From Burkholderiaceae bacterium (lineage in GTDB: Bacteria > Pseudomonadota > Gammaproteobacteria > Burkholderiales > Burkholderiaceae_E): a DNA stretch of 64,000 nucleotides. The DNA lies in assembly GCA_023954015.1 (NCBI GenBank), contig JAMLIS010000014.1, positions 37,916 through 101,915 of the forward strand, read 5' to 3'. Shown here piece by piece: positions 16,637-26,527 of this stretch. Position 1 is the stretch's first letter, and the number at the start of each line of letters is the position of its first letter. Below the pieces are notes generated by a model, which was given only the letters and a program-made list of their open reading frames with translations, did not search any database and was not told the origin of the DNA. A program made the position numbers and the translations under genes.

Positions 16637-17944
16637 TCAGAATCGCGCGAGCACGTTCATCGAGAACATGTTGTCGTCGTATTCGAAGGCATCGAAGTTC
16701 GAGCTGCGGTTCGTGCGCCGTGCCGTGAGGTTCACGCTGACGTTGCGCGCGTATTCGTAGCTCAGGCCCGCGCCGAAGATACGCAGGTCGTCCTTGCGCA
16801 CTGCGAGCGAGGTTCCGGTCAGGCCGGGGTCGCCTTCGTACGACGCCCGGGCGGCAACGGCGAGTCCGTGCAGGACGATCTTGCCGGTGAGCTGGATGCT
16901 CGGCCGCAGTGCGATGCCGGTGCGGTCGACGTAGCTCGCGGTGAGCAGTTCCTCCGACTGGATTTCCCGGAACAGCTCGGTACGCATCGTGAATGCGCCG
17001 CTGGGTTTCCAGTCGAGACCGAGACGCGCGGTGGGACCGCTGAAGTCGCGCTGGGAGACGTGATCGAATCCGCGTCTCGTATAGCCGGCCTCTCCGAACA
17101 GGCGGCTGTCGTTCGACGGGCGGATCTGCAGGCGCGCCAGCACCGCGTTCTGGCTGAAGCCGTTGTCGACCGCGCCAGGCAACAGGTTCCCGAGCTCGTC
17201 GACGACCTGTCGATTGGGGTAATCCCCGTTGGTGTGACGCAACACGAAATCGATCTCGGTGGCCGTACCCGGGGCGTAGCGCGCTCCCGCTTCGGCGCTC
17301 ACGAAGCGATAGTCGGCCGCCTCCACGCCGCTGAACGAGTTGTCGAGCGACTCGCGATCGACGGCGACGAAGGCCGCCCACCCCGGCGTGAGCCTCACGC
17401 CGCCGCTCGCGTAGACCTTGAAGCGCCGCTCGGTGTTCTTGTTGTTCGCGAAGTAGTTGCCGAAGGGCGTCAGTGCGTTCGTGAGGCGCGCGCCCAGCGT
17501 GCCGAACCAGGGCCGTCCGACCTGCCAATCCCAGTGGGCACCTGCGGAATACCCGATGTTGTCGAACTCCGAATACTCGACGAGCTTGACGGGCAACACC
17601 GAAGCGTCGAGGCGGAAGCGTTGCAGACTCACCTGGCGATCGAAGGAAACGCCGAACAGCCCGCTGATCACCGTGTCGGAGCGCGACGACTTCCCGTAGA
17701 TCGGCCGGGGGCTCACGCCGTCGGGCAACGCGAAGATGTTGCTGTGACGGGTGACTTCGACGCCGGCGTTCAGCAGCAGGACGTCGCGGTCTCCCGACTC
17801 GATTTCGAGCGAAGAGACGCCGTAGTCGTTGATCGACGGAAGCGCGAAGGTGCCGAGCTCCGTTTGCGCGGAAGCGAGCAGCGGAGTCGCGAGAAGCGCG
17901 ACCGGGATCAGGTGTCGGGCGAAACCGCTTCTGGAATTCCGCAT
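16637..17944 (-). CDS. epsL: EpsL-like outer-membrane beta-barrel of exopolysaccharide export
   Basis: 435 residues. A clear signal peptide (MRNSRSGFARHLIPVALLAT, cleavage near ASA-QT) is followed by alternating hydrophobic/polar strands throughout and a C-terminal aromatic residue (MNVLARF), the outer-membrane insertion signature. Phrases such as LLLNAGVEVTRHSNIFALP and DRQVSLQRFRLDASVLPV match the EpsL family of betaproteobacterial eps/XrtB-type loci. It probably assists passage of the polysaccharide across the outer membrane. The ATG at 17944 has a good ribosome site (AGAGGACAAGA). The gene diverges from the initiating transferase; the 165-base gap between them should contain both promoters. 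Confidence 0.82.
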   Translation of the reverse strand: MRNSRSGFARHLIPVALLATPLLASAQTELGTFALPSINDYGVSSLEIESGDRDVLLLNAGVEVTRHSNIFALPDGVSPRPIYGKSSRSDTVISGLFGVSFDRQVSLQRFRLDASVLPVKLVEYSEFDNIGYSAGAHWDWQVGRPWFGTLGARLTNALTPFGNYFANNKNTERRFKVYASGGVRLTPGWAAFVAVDRESLDNSFSGVEAADYRFVSAEAGARYAPGTATEIDFVLRHTNGDYPNRQVVDELGNLLPGAVDNGFSQNAVLARLQIRPSNDSRLFGEAGYTRRGFDHVSQRDFSGPTARLGLDWKPSGAFTMRTELFREIQSEELLTASYVDRTGIALRPSIQLTGKIVLHGLAVAARASYEGDPGLTGTSLAVRKDDLRIFGAGLSYEYARNVSVNLTARRTNRSSNFDAFEYDDNMFSMNVLARF

Positions 17945-18109
17945 TCTTGTCCTCTGAGAATTATTCCATCGCGTCCGTGCCCGGGATTCGTCATCATGGC
18001 GACCCTCGTCCCTGCACGGGGACCGGAGACCGAAAAATTGCGGCCTAAAGTATCAGCTTTGGGCTCGTTTATCCACGCGGTTGGCACGCAACGCCCGCAA
18101 GAAGCTACG

Positions 18110-19516
18110 ATGTCCACCATTCGTGAAGCCGACATGTTCGCCGCAGCCCCGGTCATCCGCACGGGGAACCGCAGCCTGTTCAACGTCGTAAAGTCGGTCG
18201 TCGACCCCCTGATCGCCGTTGCCTGCCTGTTCGGCGCCACGCTCGTCTGGCGGCGCGAGATCGGAAGCGCCGAATTCGTGCTGGCCGCGCTCGTCTTCGC
18301 ACTCACGTTTCCCGCGGATGTCCCCTTTCGTTGGCGTTCGCGCGGGATGCTGCGGCAGATCGCGGGCAGCTGGGGGCTCGTGCTCGCGCTGTTGATCCCG
18401 TTCGGATTGGCACTGGATCTCATTCGCGTCTTCGACCAGAACGTGCTGGCGACGTGGATCATCGCCACGCCGGTGCTGCAGGTGGCGACGCACCTGGTTT
18501 CGCCGTACCTGATGCCGAGGCTCGTCGCGCTGCGCCGCGAGCAGGTGGCGGTGATCGTCGGCGCGAACAAACTGGGCCGCACGCTGGCGCGACAACTCGC
18601 CGCCGATCCCCTGTCCCAGACGCGGGTCGTGGGATTCTTCGACGATCGGACGATGGACCGCATCGGCGACGAACTCGAGGCGCCGATGCGCGGCCGCATC
18701 GACAAGGTCGCCGAATACCTGCGCGCGCACCCCGCCGACCAGATCTTCATCGCACTGCCGATGGCAGCGCAGCCGCGCATCCTGCAGTTGCTCGACGCGC
18801 TGCGCGACACCACGGCGTCGATCTACTTCGTTCCCGACATCTTCATGCTCGACATCATCCAGGCGCGCGTCGACACGATGGTGGGGCTGCCGGTCGTCGC
18901 GGTCTGCGAGTCGCCGTTCCATGGCACCACGGCGGTGATCAAGCGGTTGTCCGACGTGTGCGTCGCCACGCTGGCCATCGTGCTCACGGCCCCGCTGATG
19001 CTGCTGGTGGCGATCGCGATCAAGACGACGATGCCCGGGCCGGTGCTCTTCAAGCAGCGCCGCTACGGACTCGACGGGCAGGAGATCGTCGTCTGGAAAT
19101 TCCGCAGCATGAAAGTGCAGGAGGACGGGCGCAACATCGTGCAGGCCACGCGCGACGACGAGCGGGTGACGCCGCTGGGACGCCTGCTGCGGCGAACCTC
19201 GATCGACGAACTGCCGCAGTTCTTCAACGTGCTGCAGGGACGAATGAGCGTGGTCGGTCCGCGGCCGCACGCCGTCGCGCACAACGAGATCTTCCGCAAG
19301 CTGGTCAAGGGGTACATGATCCGGCACAAGGTGAAGCCGGGCATCACGGGCCTGGCGCAGATCAACGGCGCGCGCGGCGAGACCGACACGCTCGAGAAGA
19401 TGGAGAGGCGGATCCGCTTCGACCTCGAATACCTGCGCAACTGGTCGCTGCACCTCGATCTGTGGATCATCTACCGCACGATCCTGCAGGCTTTTCGCGA
19501 TCCGAACGCGTACTGA
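18110..19516 (+). CDS. Undecaprenyl-phosphate sugar phosphotransferase (WbaP/WcaJ-type initiating enzyme)
   Basis: 468 residues from ATG 18110 (MSTIREADMFAAAP; ATG 18134 is also possible). Four hydrophobic segments in residues 25-130 are followed by a Rossmann-like CoA-binding region (VAVIVGANKLGRTLARQL, VVGFFDD). A fifth hydrophobic segment (about 285-310) leads into the bacterial sugar-transferase domain with its hallmarks: PGPVLFKQRRYGLDGQ, VWKFRSMKV, RRTSIDELPQFFNVLQGRMS, VVGPRPH, KPGITGLAQINGARGETD, and RNWSLHLDLWII. This enzyme moves a hexose-1-phosphate from UDP-sugar to undecaprenyl phosphate, the first step of repeat-unit assembly. It is the only initiating enzyme in the window, so it probably feeds the EpsF/EpsG/EpsE/EpsL machinery on either side. 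A 42-base gap separates it from the adhesin gene. Confidence 0.92.
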   Translation: MSTIREADMFAAAPVIRTGNRSLFNVVKSVVDPLIAVACLFGATLVWRREIGSAEFVLAALVFALTFPADVPFRWRSRGMLRQIAGSWGLVLALLIPFGLALDLIRVFDQNVLATWIIATPVLQVATHLVSPYLMPRLVALRREQVAVIVGANKLGRTLARQLAADPLSQTRVVGFFDDRTMDRIGDELEAPMRGRIDKVAEYLRAHPADQIFIALPMAAQPRILQLLDALRDTTASIYFVPDIFMLDIIQARVDTMVGLPVVAVCESPFHGTTAVIKRLSDVCVATLAIVLTAPLMLLVAIAIKTTMPGPVLFKQRRYGLDGQEIVVWKFRSMKVQEDGRNIVQATRDDERVTPLGRLLRRTSIDELPQFFNVLQGRMSVVGPRPHAVAHNEIFRKLVKGYMIRHKVKPGITGLAQINGARGETDTLEKMERRIRFDLEYLRNWSLHLDLWIIYRTILQAFRDPNAY

Positions 19517-19558
19517 AGCATATTCGGGGAAACGCCGGAGTCGGCGAGGGACGCGTAG

Positions 19559-22500
19559 ATGGCAATCGTTCTCGAAGCAATTTCCACCAGCGGGGCGGCC
19601 GCGCGGGTACCCCTGCCCGCATCCGGTCCGACGACGGTGCCGGCCGAACCCGGCTATCGCTACCGGCTGGTCGACGAGGCAGGCGGCCGCGTGGCGGCGT
19701 CACCCGAAGTCAAGCGGTTCGGCAGCGACCTTGTCGTCGAGGGCTTGAACGAAGGCCAGACGCTGCGGCTGGAAGGATTCTTCACGCGTTGCGCGCCGCA
19801 GGACAGTTGCGCGCTTTCGCTCGAGAACCTGGGCGGTTCGGCGGGCGAGACGATCACGCCGGCGAGCGAACCGATCGGCGCGTTTTCCGGCGGCGGCTTC
19901 CTGATGTACGCGTCGGGCGCCGGCGCGCCGGCGGTGCCTCCGCCTCCGGAAGCCGGCTTCGACTTCAAGCCGCTGCTGGCTATCGGCGGCGGCATCGCGG
20001 TGCTCGGAGGCGCGGGCGGCGGCGGAGGCGGCGGCGGCGGCTCGTCGGATAACGAGGCACCGGCGCCGCCGGTGATCGCGCGGATGTTCACGGACCAGCC
20101 GCAGCCGGTGGTCACCGGAACGGCCGAGCCCGGCTCCACGATCCGCCTCACCTTCAGTAGCGCGACTCCCGCGACGTACACGACCACGACCGGTTCCGAC
20201 GGAAACTGGCGCATCGACACCGGAACCGCGAGCCCGCTGATCGGAACGCCGCCGCGCCTGGCCGAAGGCGAGAGCATCGGCATCGTGGCGACGGCCACCG
20301 ACAGCGCGGGCAACCCGAGCCGGCCCACCACCGGCACGATCACGCTCGATTCGATTCCTCCGACGGCGCCCACCATCGATACGGCGCTGTTGACCAACGA
20401 CGCGACGCCGACGATCGGCGGCACCGCCGAGGCCGGCTCGCAGGTGACGTTGCGGCTGCTCGATCGCGGCAGCGCGCTCGACGTCACCTACGTCGTCACC
20501 GCCGACGGCTCCGGACGCTGGAAGGTCGACGTCGGCAGCACGCAGCCTTCGTCGGGAACGCTTGCCGGCGGGCATCTCGGCGACACCAGCGTCACCGGAC
20601 TGACCGCGTTCGCGAACGACCAGGCCGGCAATCAGTCGACCAGCCGCGCCGCCGAGCTTCGGGTCGACACGCGCATTCCCGACCCGCCGACGATCGTCAC
20701 GGTGGCCGGCGAGAACGTGGCTGCCCCCGACGACGTCGCGTTCATCAACGCGAGCGAGGCAGCCTCCGCGGTCAGGGTCACCGGGACGCTGCCTGCCGGA
20801 TACGCCGACCGGCCGGTGACGGTCACGTGGGGTACCACGACGCTGTCGGCAACGGTCAGCGGCACCGGTTGGGAAGTCGAATTCCCCCAGGCTCGGATTC
20901 CGGAGGACGGTCCGAACGCGATCACGGCGACGTTCACGAACGCCGTCGGCACGCAAAGTACCCAAGGCACGCAGTCGGTGGTGATCGACCGCGTTGCGCC
21001 GAACGCGCCGACGATCAGCGACGACACGTCGGGCACGGCCACCGGCCCCGTCACCTACACCTTCAGTTTCAACGAAGCCGTCGTCGGTTTCACGGCCGGC
21101 GATGTGTCGGTGACGAACGGCACGCGCGGCACCTTCACGCAGCTCAACCCTTCGACCTACACGCTGGTCGTGACGCCGACCGCCGGGGCCGAAGGCAACC
21201 TTGCGGTGTCGGTGCCGGCGGGCGCCTTCACGGACCTTGCGGGCAACCCGAACGCCGCCGGCTCCGCCGCCGCTGATCAGCCCTTCGACCTTCGTCCGCC
21301 GACCGTTGCGATCACCGACAGCGCATCCGGAGTCGCGAACGGCGCGATCACCTACACGTTCACTTTCAGCGAGCCGGTTTCCGGTTTCTCGGCGGACGAC
21401 GTCGTTGTCTCCGGCGGCGCCAAAGGCGCCTTCACCGCGCTCGACGCAAGGACCTACACGCTGGTCGTCACGCCGCCGGCCGGTACGGAAGGCGAGATCG
21501 ACGTCTCCGTCCCGGCCGGCGCCACCGTCGACGCCGCGGGCAATGCGAGCGCCGCAGCGAGCGCGCCGGCACAGGCCTTCGACACGCTCGCACCGACGCT
21601 CACGATCACCGACAGCGAGCCCGGCGCGACGGCGACGGGCAACGTGACCTTCACGTTCACCTTCAGCGAAGCGGTGACCGGATTCGGCGCCGGCGACATC
21701 AATGTTTCGGGTGGCGCGAAGGGCGCTTTCTCCGGCAGCGGCGCCGTCTACCGGCTGATCGTCGCGCCGGCGGCCGACCAGCAGGGAACGATCGAGGTCT
21801 CGGTCGCGGCCGGCGCCGCACAGGACGCCGCGGGAAATCCCAGTTCGGGTGCCAGCGCGAGTCAGGGTTTCGACGTGCGCCTGCCGCCGTCGCTGGTCAT
21901 CACCGACGACGTCAGCGGCACCGCGAGCGGGCCTGTCACCTACACCTTCGAGTTCAGCGAGCCGGTCAGCGGATTCACCGCCGGCGACGTCGAAGTAATC
22001 GGCGTGCCTGCGGGGTCGAAGGGTCCGCTCACCGGCGCAGGCGCCGTCTATCGGATGGTGATCACGCCGCCGGCGGGCGCCGAAGGCGAGATCGGTGTAC
22101 GGGTTCCGGCCGGCGTTGCAACCGACGGCGCGGGCAATGCGAACCTCGGGCAGAACGCTGCGCCTCAGCTCTTCGACACAGTGGCGCCGAACCCGCCGAC
22201 GATCAGCGACGACACCGCCGACACTGCGACCGGGCCGGTGACCTTCACCTTCGCCTTCGGCGAGGCGGTGAGCGGCTTCACCGCGGGTGACGTGTCGGTG
22301 ACGAACGGTACGCCAGGCACCTTCACGCAGGTCAGTCCGTCTGCCTACACGCTGGTCGTTACGCCGACTGCAGGCGCCGAAGGCAACATGACGGTATCGG
22401 TCGACGCCGGCACGTTCACAGACCTCGCCGGCAATCCGAATGCCGCCGGCACCGCGCCCTACGTCCAGCCCTTCGATCTGCGCCCGCCCACTCTGACCAT

Positions 22501-23116
22501 CACCGACGACGCGTCCGGCGTCACCAACGACCCGATCACGTACACCTTCAACTTCAGCGAAGCGGTGACCGGCTTCGACGCCGGCGACGTCGACGTCAAC
22601 GGCGTGCCGACGAGCTCGAAGGGTCCGCTCACGGGTAGCGGCGCGGTCTACCAGATGGTCGTCACGCCGCCCGCCGGCGCCGAAGGAGAGATCGAGGTCT
22701 CCGTCGCGGCAGGCGCCGCAGCCGACGCGGCGGGCAATCGAAGCCTTGCCGAGAGCGCGTCGCCGCAGCCCTTCGACACCCTCGCGCCCGCTGCACCCGG
22801 GCTCGCGATGTTCCATTCGCCGATCATAATCGGGTCAAACAACACGCCGCTGCCCGACGGAGGCACGACCAGCGATCCGTCGCCCGGGTTGACGATCACC
22901 TTCGACGAGATCTTCGATTCGGGTTCCGTCGCGATCTTCCGCAACGGTGCCCAGCTGCCCGTGTCGATTCCACCGACCAACAGCCAAACCGTCGAGTACA
23001 CGGATATGCTGGCCAGTTTCGGCATCTACGAATACAGCGCCTCGATGACCGACGCAGCGGGCAACGTCGGGGCGCTGGCACCGTCATACACGATCACCTA
23101 CGCGTCGCCGATCTGA
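19559..23116 (+). CDS. Large Ig-repeat surface protein 1 (Bap-like), no RTX tail
   Basis: 1185 residues. Residues 1-125 form a small N-terminal module with two Cys in CX5C spacing (C78, C84; FFTRCAPQDSCALS), which is shared with the second adhesin at 27938. A hydrophobic stretch (LLAIGGGIAVLGG) and a run of Gly follow at about 138-163, then three divergent Ig-like domains, then six tandem domains of about 99 residues (from about 480 to 1075). Each repeat carries TYTF.FSEAV.GF.AGDV, TYTLVVTPTAGAEG and SV.AG...DAAGN. The C-terminus ends in a further Ig-like domain (SYTITYASPI) with no calcium-binding nonapeptides. It probably acts as a secreted or cell-bound adhesin, exported by the T1SS encoded immediately downstream. 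How it carries its secretion signal is unclear. Confidence 0.85.
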   Translation: MAIVLEAISTSGAAARVPLPASGPTTVPAEPGYRYRLVDEAGGRVAASPEVKRFGSDLVVEGLNEGQTLRLEGFFTRCAPQDSCALSLENLGGSAGETITPASEPIGAFSGGGFLMYASGAGAPAVPPPPEAGFDFKPLLAIGGGIAVLGGAGGGGGGGGGSSDNEAPAPPVIARMFTDQPQPVVTGTAEPGSTIRLTFSSATPATYTTTTGSDGNWRIDTGTASPLIGTPPRLAEGESIGIVATATDSAGNPSRPTTGTITLDSIPPTAPTIDTALLTNDATPTIGGTAEAGSQVTLRLLDRGSALDVTYVVTADGSGRWKVDVGSTQPSSGTLAGGHLGDTSVTGLTAFANDQAGNQSTSRAAELRVDTRIPDPPTIVTVAGENVAAPDDVAFINASEAASAVRVTGTLPAGYADRPVTVTWGTTTLSATVSGTGWEVEFPQARIPEDGPNAITATFTNAVGTQSTQGTQSVVIDRVAPNAPTISDDTSGTATGPVTYTFSFNEAVVGFTAGDVSVTNGTRGTFTQLNPSTYTLVVTPTAGAEGNLAVSVPAGAFTDLAGNPNAAGSAAADQPFDLRPPTVAITDSASGVANGAITYTFTFSEPVSGFSADDVVVSGGAKGAFTALDARTYTLVVTPPAGTEGEIDVSVPAGATVDAAGNASAAASAPAQAFDTLAPTLTITDSEPGATATGNVTFTFTFSEAVTGFGAGDINVSGGAKGAFSGSGAVYRLIVAPAADQQGTIEVSVAAGAAQDAAGNPSSGASASQGFDVRLPPSLVITDDVSGTASGPVTYTFEFSEPVSGFTAGDVEVIGVPAGSKGPLTGAGAVYRMVITPPAGAEGEIGVRVPAGVATDGAGNANLGQNAAPQLFDTVAPNPPTISDDTADTATGPVTFTFAFGEAVSGFTAGDVSVTNGTPGTFTQVSPSAYTLVVTPTAGAEGNMTVSVDAGTFTDLAGNPNAAGTAPYVQPFDLRPPTLTITDDASGVTNDPITYTFNFSEAVTGFDAGDVDVNGVPTSSKGPLTGSGAVYQMVVTPPAGAEGEIEVSVAAGAAADAAGNRSLAESASPQPFDTLAPAAPGLAMFHSPIIIGSNNTPLPDGGTTSDPSPGLTITFDEIFDSGSVAIFRNGAQLPVSIPPTNSQTVEYTDMLASFGIYEYSASMTDAAGNVGALAPSYTITYASPI
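20997..22787 (+). repeat. Six tandem ~297-bp Ig-domain repeats inside adhesin 1
   Basis: Repeats start near 20997, 21297, 21594, 21885, 22191 and 22485, each coding one Big-type domain. The first and fifth are the closest pair (both N-x-P-TISDDT... and DVSVTNGT.GTFTQ). The fourth and sixth form another pair (GVP..SKGPLTG.GAVY). The pattern suggests block duplication rather than one-by-one growth. Confidence 0.8.
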
Positions 23117-23216
23117 CCACGCGCTACGCAACCGCCCGTCGCACATCCGACCTGTTACCATCCCGGCGGCCCGGGCGTCGGTGAGGCGGCTGTGCGCCTT
23201 CACCCCGAAATCGACG

Positions 23217-24413
23217 ATGCGGTTGGCCGTTCTCGTTCTTGCAACGCTGGCGCTGCCGGGCGTGGCCCCGGCGGCGACGCTCGCCGAGGTCGTGCGCAAC
23301 GCCCTCGACACCTATCCGGCCATCGTGCTCGCGGCATCGAACCGCAACGTGGCGCAATACGACATCGCCCGCGCGCGATCGCAACACTACCCGACGATCG
23401 ACGTGCTCGGCACGCGACGCCTGGCCGGCGCTGCGCGCAATCTCGCGCAGCCGCGTCTTCGAATGAACGTGTGGGCCTCGGGCGCGATCGACGCGTCGAT
23501 CGAACGCGAGACGTGGCGCGAGAGCTCGCTCGCCGCCCGCGAACTCGAGACGCGCGAGGACGTCGCCTTCGACGCCACGCAGGCCTATCTGCGGCTGCTG
23601 CGCGGCTATCGCGTGCTCGATGCGCTGATGCGAAACCTCGAGCGGCACCGTGCACTCGTCGCCGACTTCGAGGCGATCGCGTCGATCGACGTGGGGCGTC
23701 GCTACGACCTGGTGCAGGCGCGCACCCGGCTCGAGCAGGTGCACTTGCGCATCGCCGACCAGGAAGCCGAGATCGCTTCGGCGCGCGAGACGCTCGTGCG
23801 CTTCTACCCGCAACCGATCCCGCGCGACGAACTGTCGTTGCCGGCCTTGCTGCCGCTGCCGCCGGCCGGCACGATGCTCGCCGCGCCGGAGGACCACCCG
23901 TCGATCGAGGCCGCGGAGCGGGAAGCGAAGGCCGCCGAGGCCGCGACGCGCGTAGCGCGCGGCGAGCGCGGTCCGCGCGTCGACGTCGAGTCGACGGTCG
24001 GCAAGGAAAACGCCACGCAACTGATCGTCTCCTGGCCCGCCTTCGATCTGGGGCTCACCGCCGCCGAGCAGGCCTCGCAGGCATCGCTGGTCGGCGCACG
24101 CGCGCGGGTGGCCGAGGAAAAGCGCGTGATCGCCGAACAGCAACGATCGTCGTTGCAGGACTTCCTCGCCGCGCAGCGGCGCGAACAGGTTTCGGGCGGG
24201 CAGATCGGACTGGCCGAGGAACTCGTCGACGTCTATCGTGAACAGTTCCGCGTCGGGCGCCGTCCGCTGCTCGACCTGCTGAACGCCTTCGCCGAGCTCT
24301 CGAACGCGGAAGTGACCTTCGAGTCGGCGCGCGTGGACAAGGCGCTCGCGCGCTACCGGATGGAATACGCGCTCGGCAGGCTCGCCGGACATTTCGAAAG
24401 AGGCACGCCTTGA
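23217..24413 (+). CDS. TolC-family outer-membrane efflux protein of a type I secretion system
   Basis: 398 residues from ATG 23217, where a signal peptide begins (MRLAVLVLATLALPGVAPAA); a GTG at 23181 is in frame but places charged sequence before the signal. The mature protein is almost entirely helical with the two TolC repeats: TLAEVVRNALDTYPAIVLA near the N-terminus and, in the second half, SWPAFDLGLTAAEQ and EQFRVGRRPLLDLLNAFAEL. TolC trimers form the outer-membrane channel through which the ABC/HlyD pump pushes substrates. The gene ends 3 bases before the ATG of the ABC transporter gene. At under 400 residues it is somewhat short for the family. Confidence 0.88.
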   Translation: MRLAVLVLATLALPGVAPAATLAEVVRNALDTYPAIVLAASNRNVAQYDIARARSQHYPTIDVLGTRRLAGAARNLAQPRLRMNVWASGAIDASIERETWRESSLAARELETREDVAFDATQAYLRLLRGYRVLDALMRNLERHRALVADFEAIASIDVGRRYDLVQARTRLEQVHLRIADQEAEIASARETLVRFYPQPIPRDELSLPALLPLPPAGTMLAAPEDHPSIEAAEREAKAAEAATRVARGERGPRVDVESTVGKENATQLIVSWPAFDLGLTAAEQASQASLVGARARVAEEKRVIAEQQRSSLQDFLAAQRREQVSGGQIGLAEELVDVYREQFRVGRRPLLDLLNAFAELSNAEVTFESARVDKALARYRMEYALGRLAGHFERGTP

Positions 24414-24415
24414 AC

Positions 24416-26527
24416 ATGCACGACGCGGCAAGCGGCAGCGACGCGACGACCGACCTGCTCGACGGCGTCGCGCGCCTGGCGAGGCTCGGCGGCCGTCCGC
24501 TGTCGGCGGTGGCGCTGCGGGCACAGTGCACGCGCGACCGCGACGGGCGACTCGACGCCGAGTCGTTGCGCCGCGTGCTGTCCGACAGCGGCCTCGACTT
24601 CACGCGCGGAGAAGGCGCGCTGTCCGAGCTGGAGCGACAAGGCCTGCCCGCGCTCGCCGCGCTCACCGACGGCCGCTACCGCCTCGTCGAGCGCGCCGAC
24701 GAGCTGCTGTCGGCCGACGTAGCCGGGGCGTACGCCGGGCACTTCCATCGGGTGACGCCGCGCCCGGGCCCCGATCTTCGTTCGGAGATCCCTGCACGGC
24801 GAAACGCGCGCGCCTGGTTCTGGCGCGTGCTCTGGGGACTGCGGCACTTCTACGCGCACGTTGCGCTGGCGACGCTGCTGGTCAACGTGCTGTCGATCGC
24901 GGTTTCGCTGTACGTGATGAACGTCTACGACCGCGTGGTGCCGAACCGCACCTACGAGACGCTCTGGGTGCTGACGATCGGCACCACGGGCGCGCTGCTG
25001 TTCGACTTCGTCGCTCGCATGCTGCGCGCCTGGCTGATCGACGTTGCCGGCAAGCGCGCCGACCTCGAGATCAGCGCGGGGCTCTTCGCCCGACTCCTCG
25101 GCATCCAGTTGATCCAGAAGCCCGCCTCGTCGGGCGCCTTCGTCAGCAACCTGCGCGATTTCGAGGCGATCCGCGAGGTGCTCACCTCGGCCACGCTGAC
25201 GGCGTTGATCGACCTGCCGTTCTTCCTGCTGTTCGTCGCGGTGATCGGCTGGATCGCGCCCCCGCTCGCGATCGTTCCGCTGGTGGCGATCGTCGGGGTC
25301 GTCATCGTCGGCGCGCTCGTACAGGCGCCGCTCGCCCGCAGCATTCGCGACTCGATGAAGGAAAGCTCGCAGCGCCAGGGGCTGGCGGTGGAAACCGTCG
25401 AAGGGCTGGAAACGCTGAAGGTCAACAATGCGCAGGCGCACGCGCAGCAGCGCTGGGAGTGGTTCACCGAGACGGTGGCGATCGCGCAGATGAAGTCGCG
25501 CAACCTGTCGAACCTGGTGATCACCGCGACTTCGACGCTGCAGCAGCTGTCGACCGTCGCCACGGTCGTCATCGGCGTCTACCTGATCCACGATGCGAAG
25601 CTGTCGATGGGCGGACTGATCGGCGCGGTGATCCTGTGCGGGCGCGCAATCGCGCCGCTCGCGCAGGTGGCCAGCCTCGCGGTGCGCTTCCAGCAGGCGC
25701 GCACGGCCTTCGACGGACTGCAGGCGCTGATCGACAAGACGGGCGAACGCGACCCCGAGCGCAGCTACCTGAGCCTGCAATCGGTGCGCGGCGACATCGC
25801 TTTCTCCGGCGTGGACTTCAGCCACGACCCGCAGGGAAGCACGCTGTTCCGCGGGCTCACGCTGTCGATCCGGGCTGGCGAGCGGGTGGCGATCCTCGGC
25901 CGCACCGGCAGCGGCAAGTCGACGCTGCTACGCCTTGCGGCGGGGCTCTACGCGCCGGCGGCCGGACGCGTGACGCTCGACGGAATCGATCTGCGACAGA
26001 TCGATCCGGCCGACCTGCGCGCGTCCGCGGCGCTGCTGCCGCAGGACTCGCGGCTGTTCCTCGGCACGCTGCGCGAGAACCTCGAGCTGGGCCGCATCAA
26101 GGGCGACGACGGACGCCTCGTGGAAGTGCTGCGCCAGTTCGGTCTCGACCGCTTCATCGCGCTGCATCCGCGCGGCCTCGACATGGCACTCGGCGAAGAC
26201 GGCCTCGGCCTGTCCGGCGGGCAGAAGCGCCTGGCGTGCCTTGCGCGCCTGGCGTTGCGCGATCCGTCGGTAGCCCTGCTCGACGAGCCGACGAGCGGCC
26301 TCGACCCGGGCACCGAGAAGCAGATCCTGCAGTCGATCGCGCACTGGGCGCGCAGCGGGCGCGAACGCACGCTGGTCATCGTCACGCATCGACCGCAGGT
26401 GCTCGAGATCGTCGACCGCATCATCGTCGTCGAACAGGGTCGCATCATCGTCGACGGCCCGCGCGCGCGCGTGGTCGAGCAGTTGCAGAAGGGCATCACG
26501 GTGCCCGCCGGGGAGGCGATGGCGTGA
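24416..26527 (+). CDS. Type I secretion ABC transporter, LapB/LssB type, with degenerate C39-like domain
   Basis: 703 residues from ATG 24416; a TTG at 24410 overlaps the tolC stop and is the alternative. Residues about 15-105 resemble a peptidase-C39 fold without the catalytic Cys-His-Asp triad (LARLGGRPLSAVALRAQ... YRLVERADELLSAD), as in transporters for RTX adhesins. Six membrane helices (about 145-430) precede the nucleotide-binding domain: Walker A GRTGSGKST, signature LSGGQKRLA, Walker B VALLDEPTSGLD, H-loop VIVTHR. It energises export of unfolded C-terminally signalled proteins across both membranes. The next gene overlaps it by 4 bases (GTGA). The likely cargoes are the two Ig-repeat proteins flanking the operon. 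Confidence 0.92.
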   Translation: MHDAASGSDATTDLLDGVARLARLGGRPLSAVALRAQCTRDRDGRLDAESLRRVLSDSGLDFTRGEGALSELERQGLPALAALTDGRYRLVERADELLSADVAGAYAGHFHRVTPRPGPDLRSEIPARRNARAWFWRVLWGLRHFYAHVALATLLVNVLSIAVSLYVMNVYDRVVPNRTYETLWVLTIGTTGALLFDFVARMLRAWLIDVAGKRADLEISAGLFARLLGIQLIQKPASSGAFVSNLRDFEAIREVLTSATLTALIDLPFFLLFVAVIGWIAPPLAIVPLVAIVGVVIVGALVQAPLARSIRDSMKESSQRQGLAVETVEGLETLKVNNAQAHAQQRWEWFTETVAIAQMKSRNLSNLVITATSTLQQLSTVATVVIGVYLIHDAKLSMGGLIGAVILCGRAIAPLAQVASLAVRFQQARTAFDGLQALIDKTGERDPERSYLSLQSVRGDIAFSGVDFSHDPQGSTLFRGLTLSIRAGERVAILGRTGSGKSTLLRLAAGLYAPAAGRVTLDGIDLRQIDPADLRASAALLPQDSRLFLGTLRENLELGRIKGDDGRLVEVLRQFGLDRFIALHPRGLDMALGEDGLGLSGGQKRLACLARLALRDPSVALLDEPTSGLDPGTEKQILQSIAHWARSGRERTLVIVTHRPQVLEIVDRIIVVEQGRIIVDGPRARVVEQLQKGITVPAGEAMA

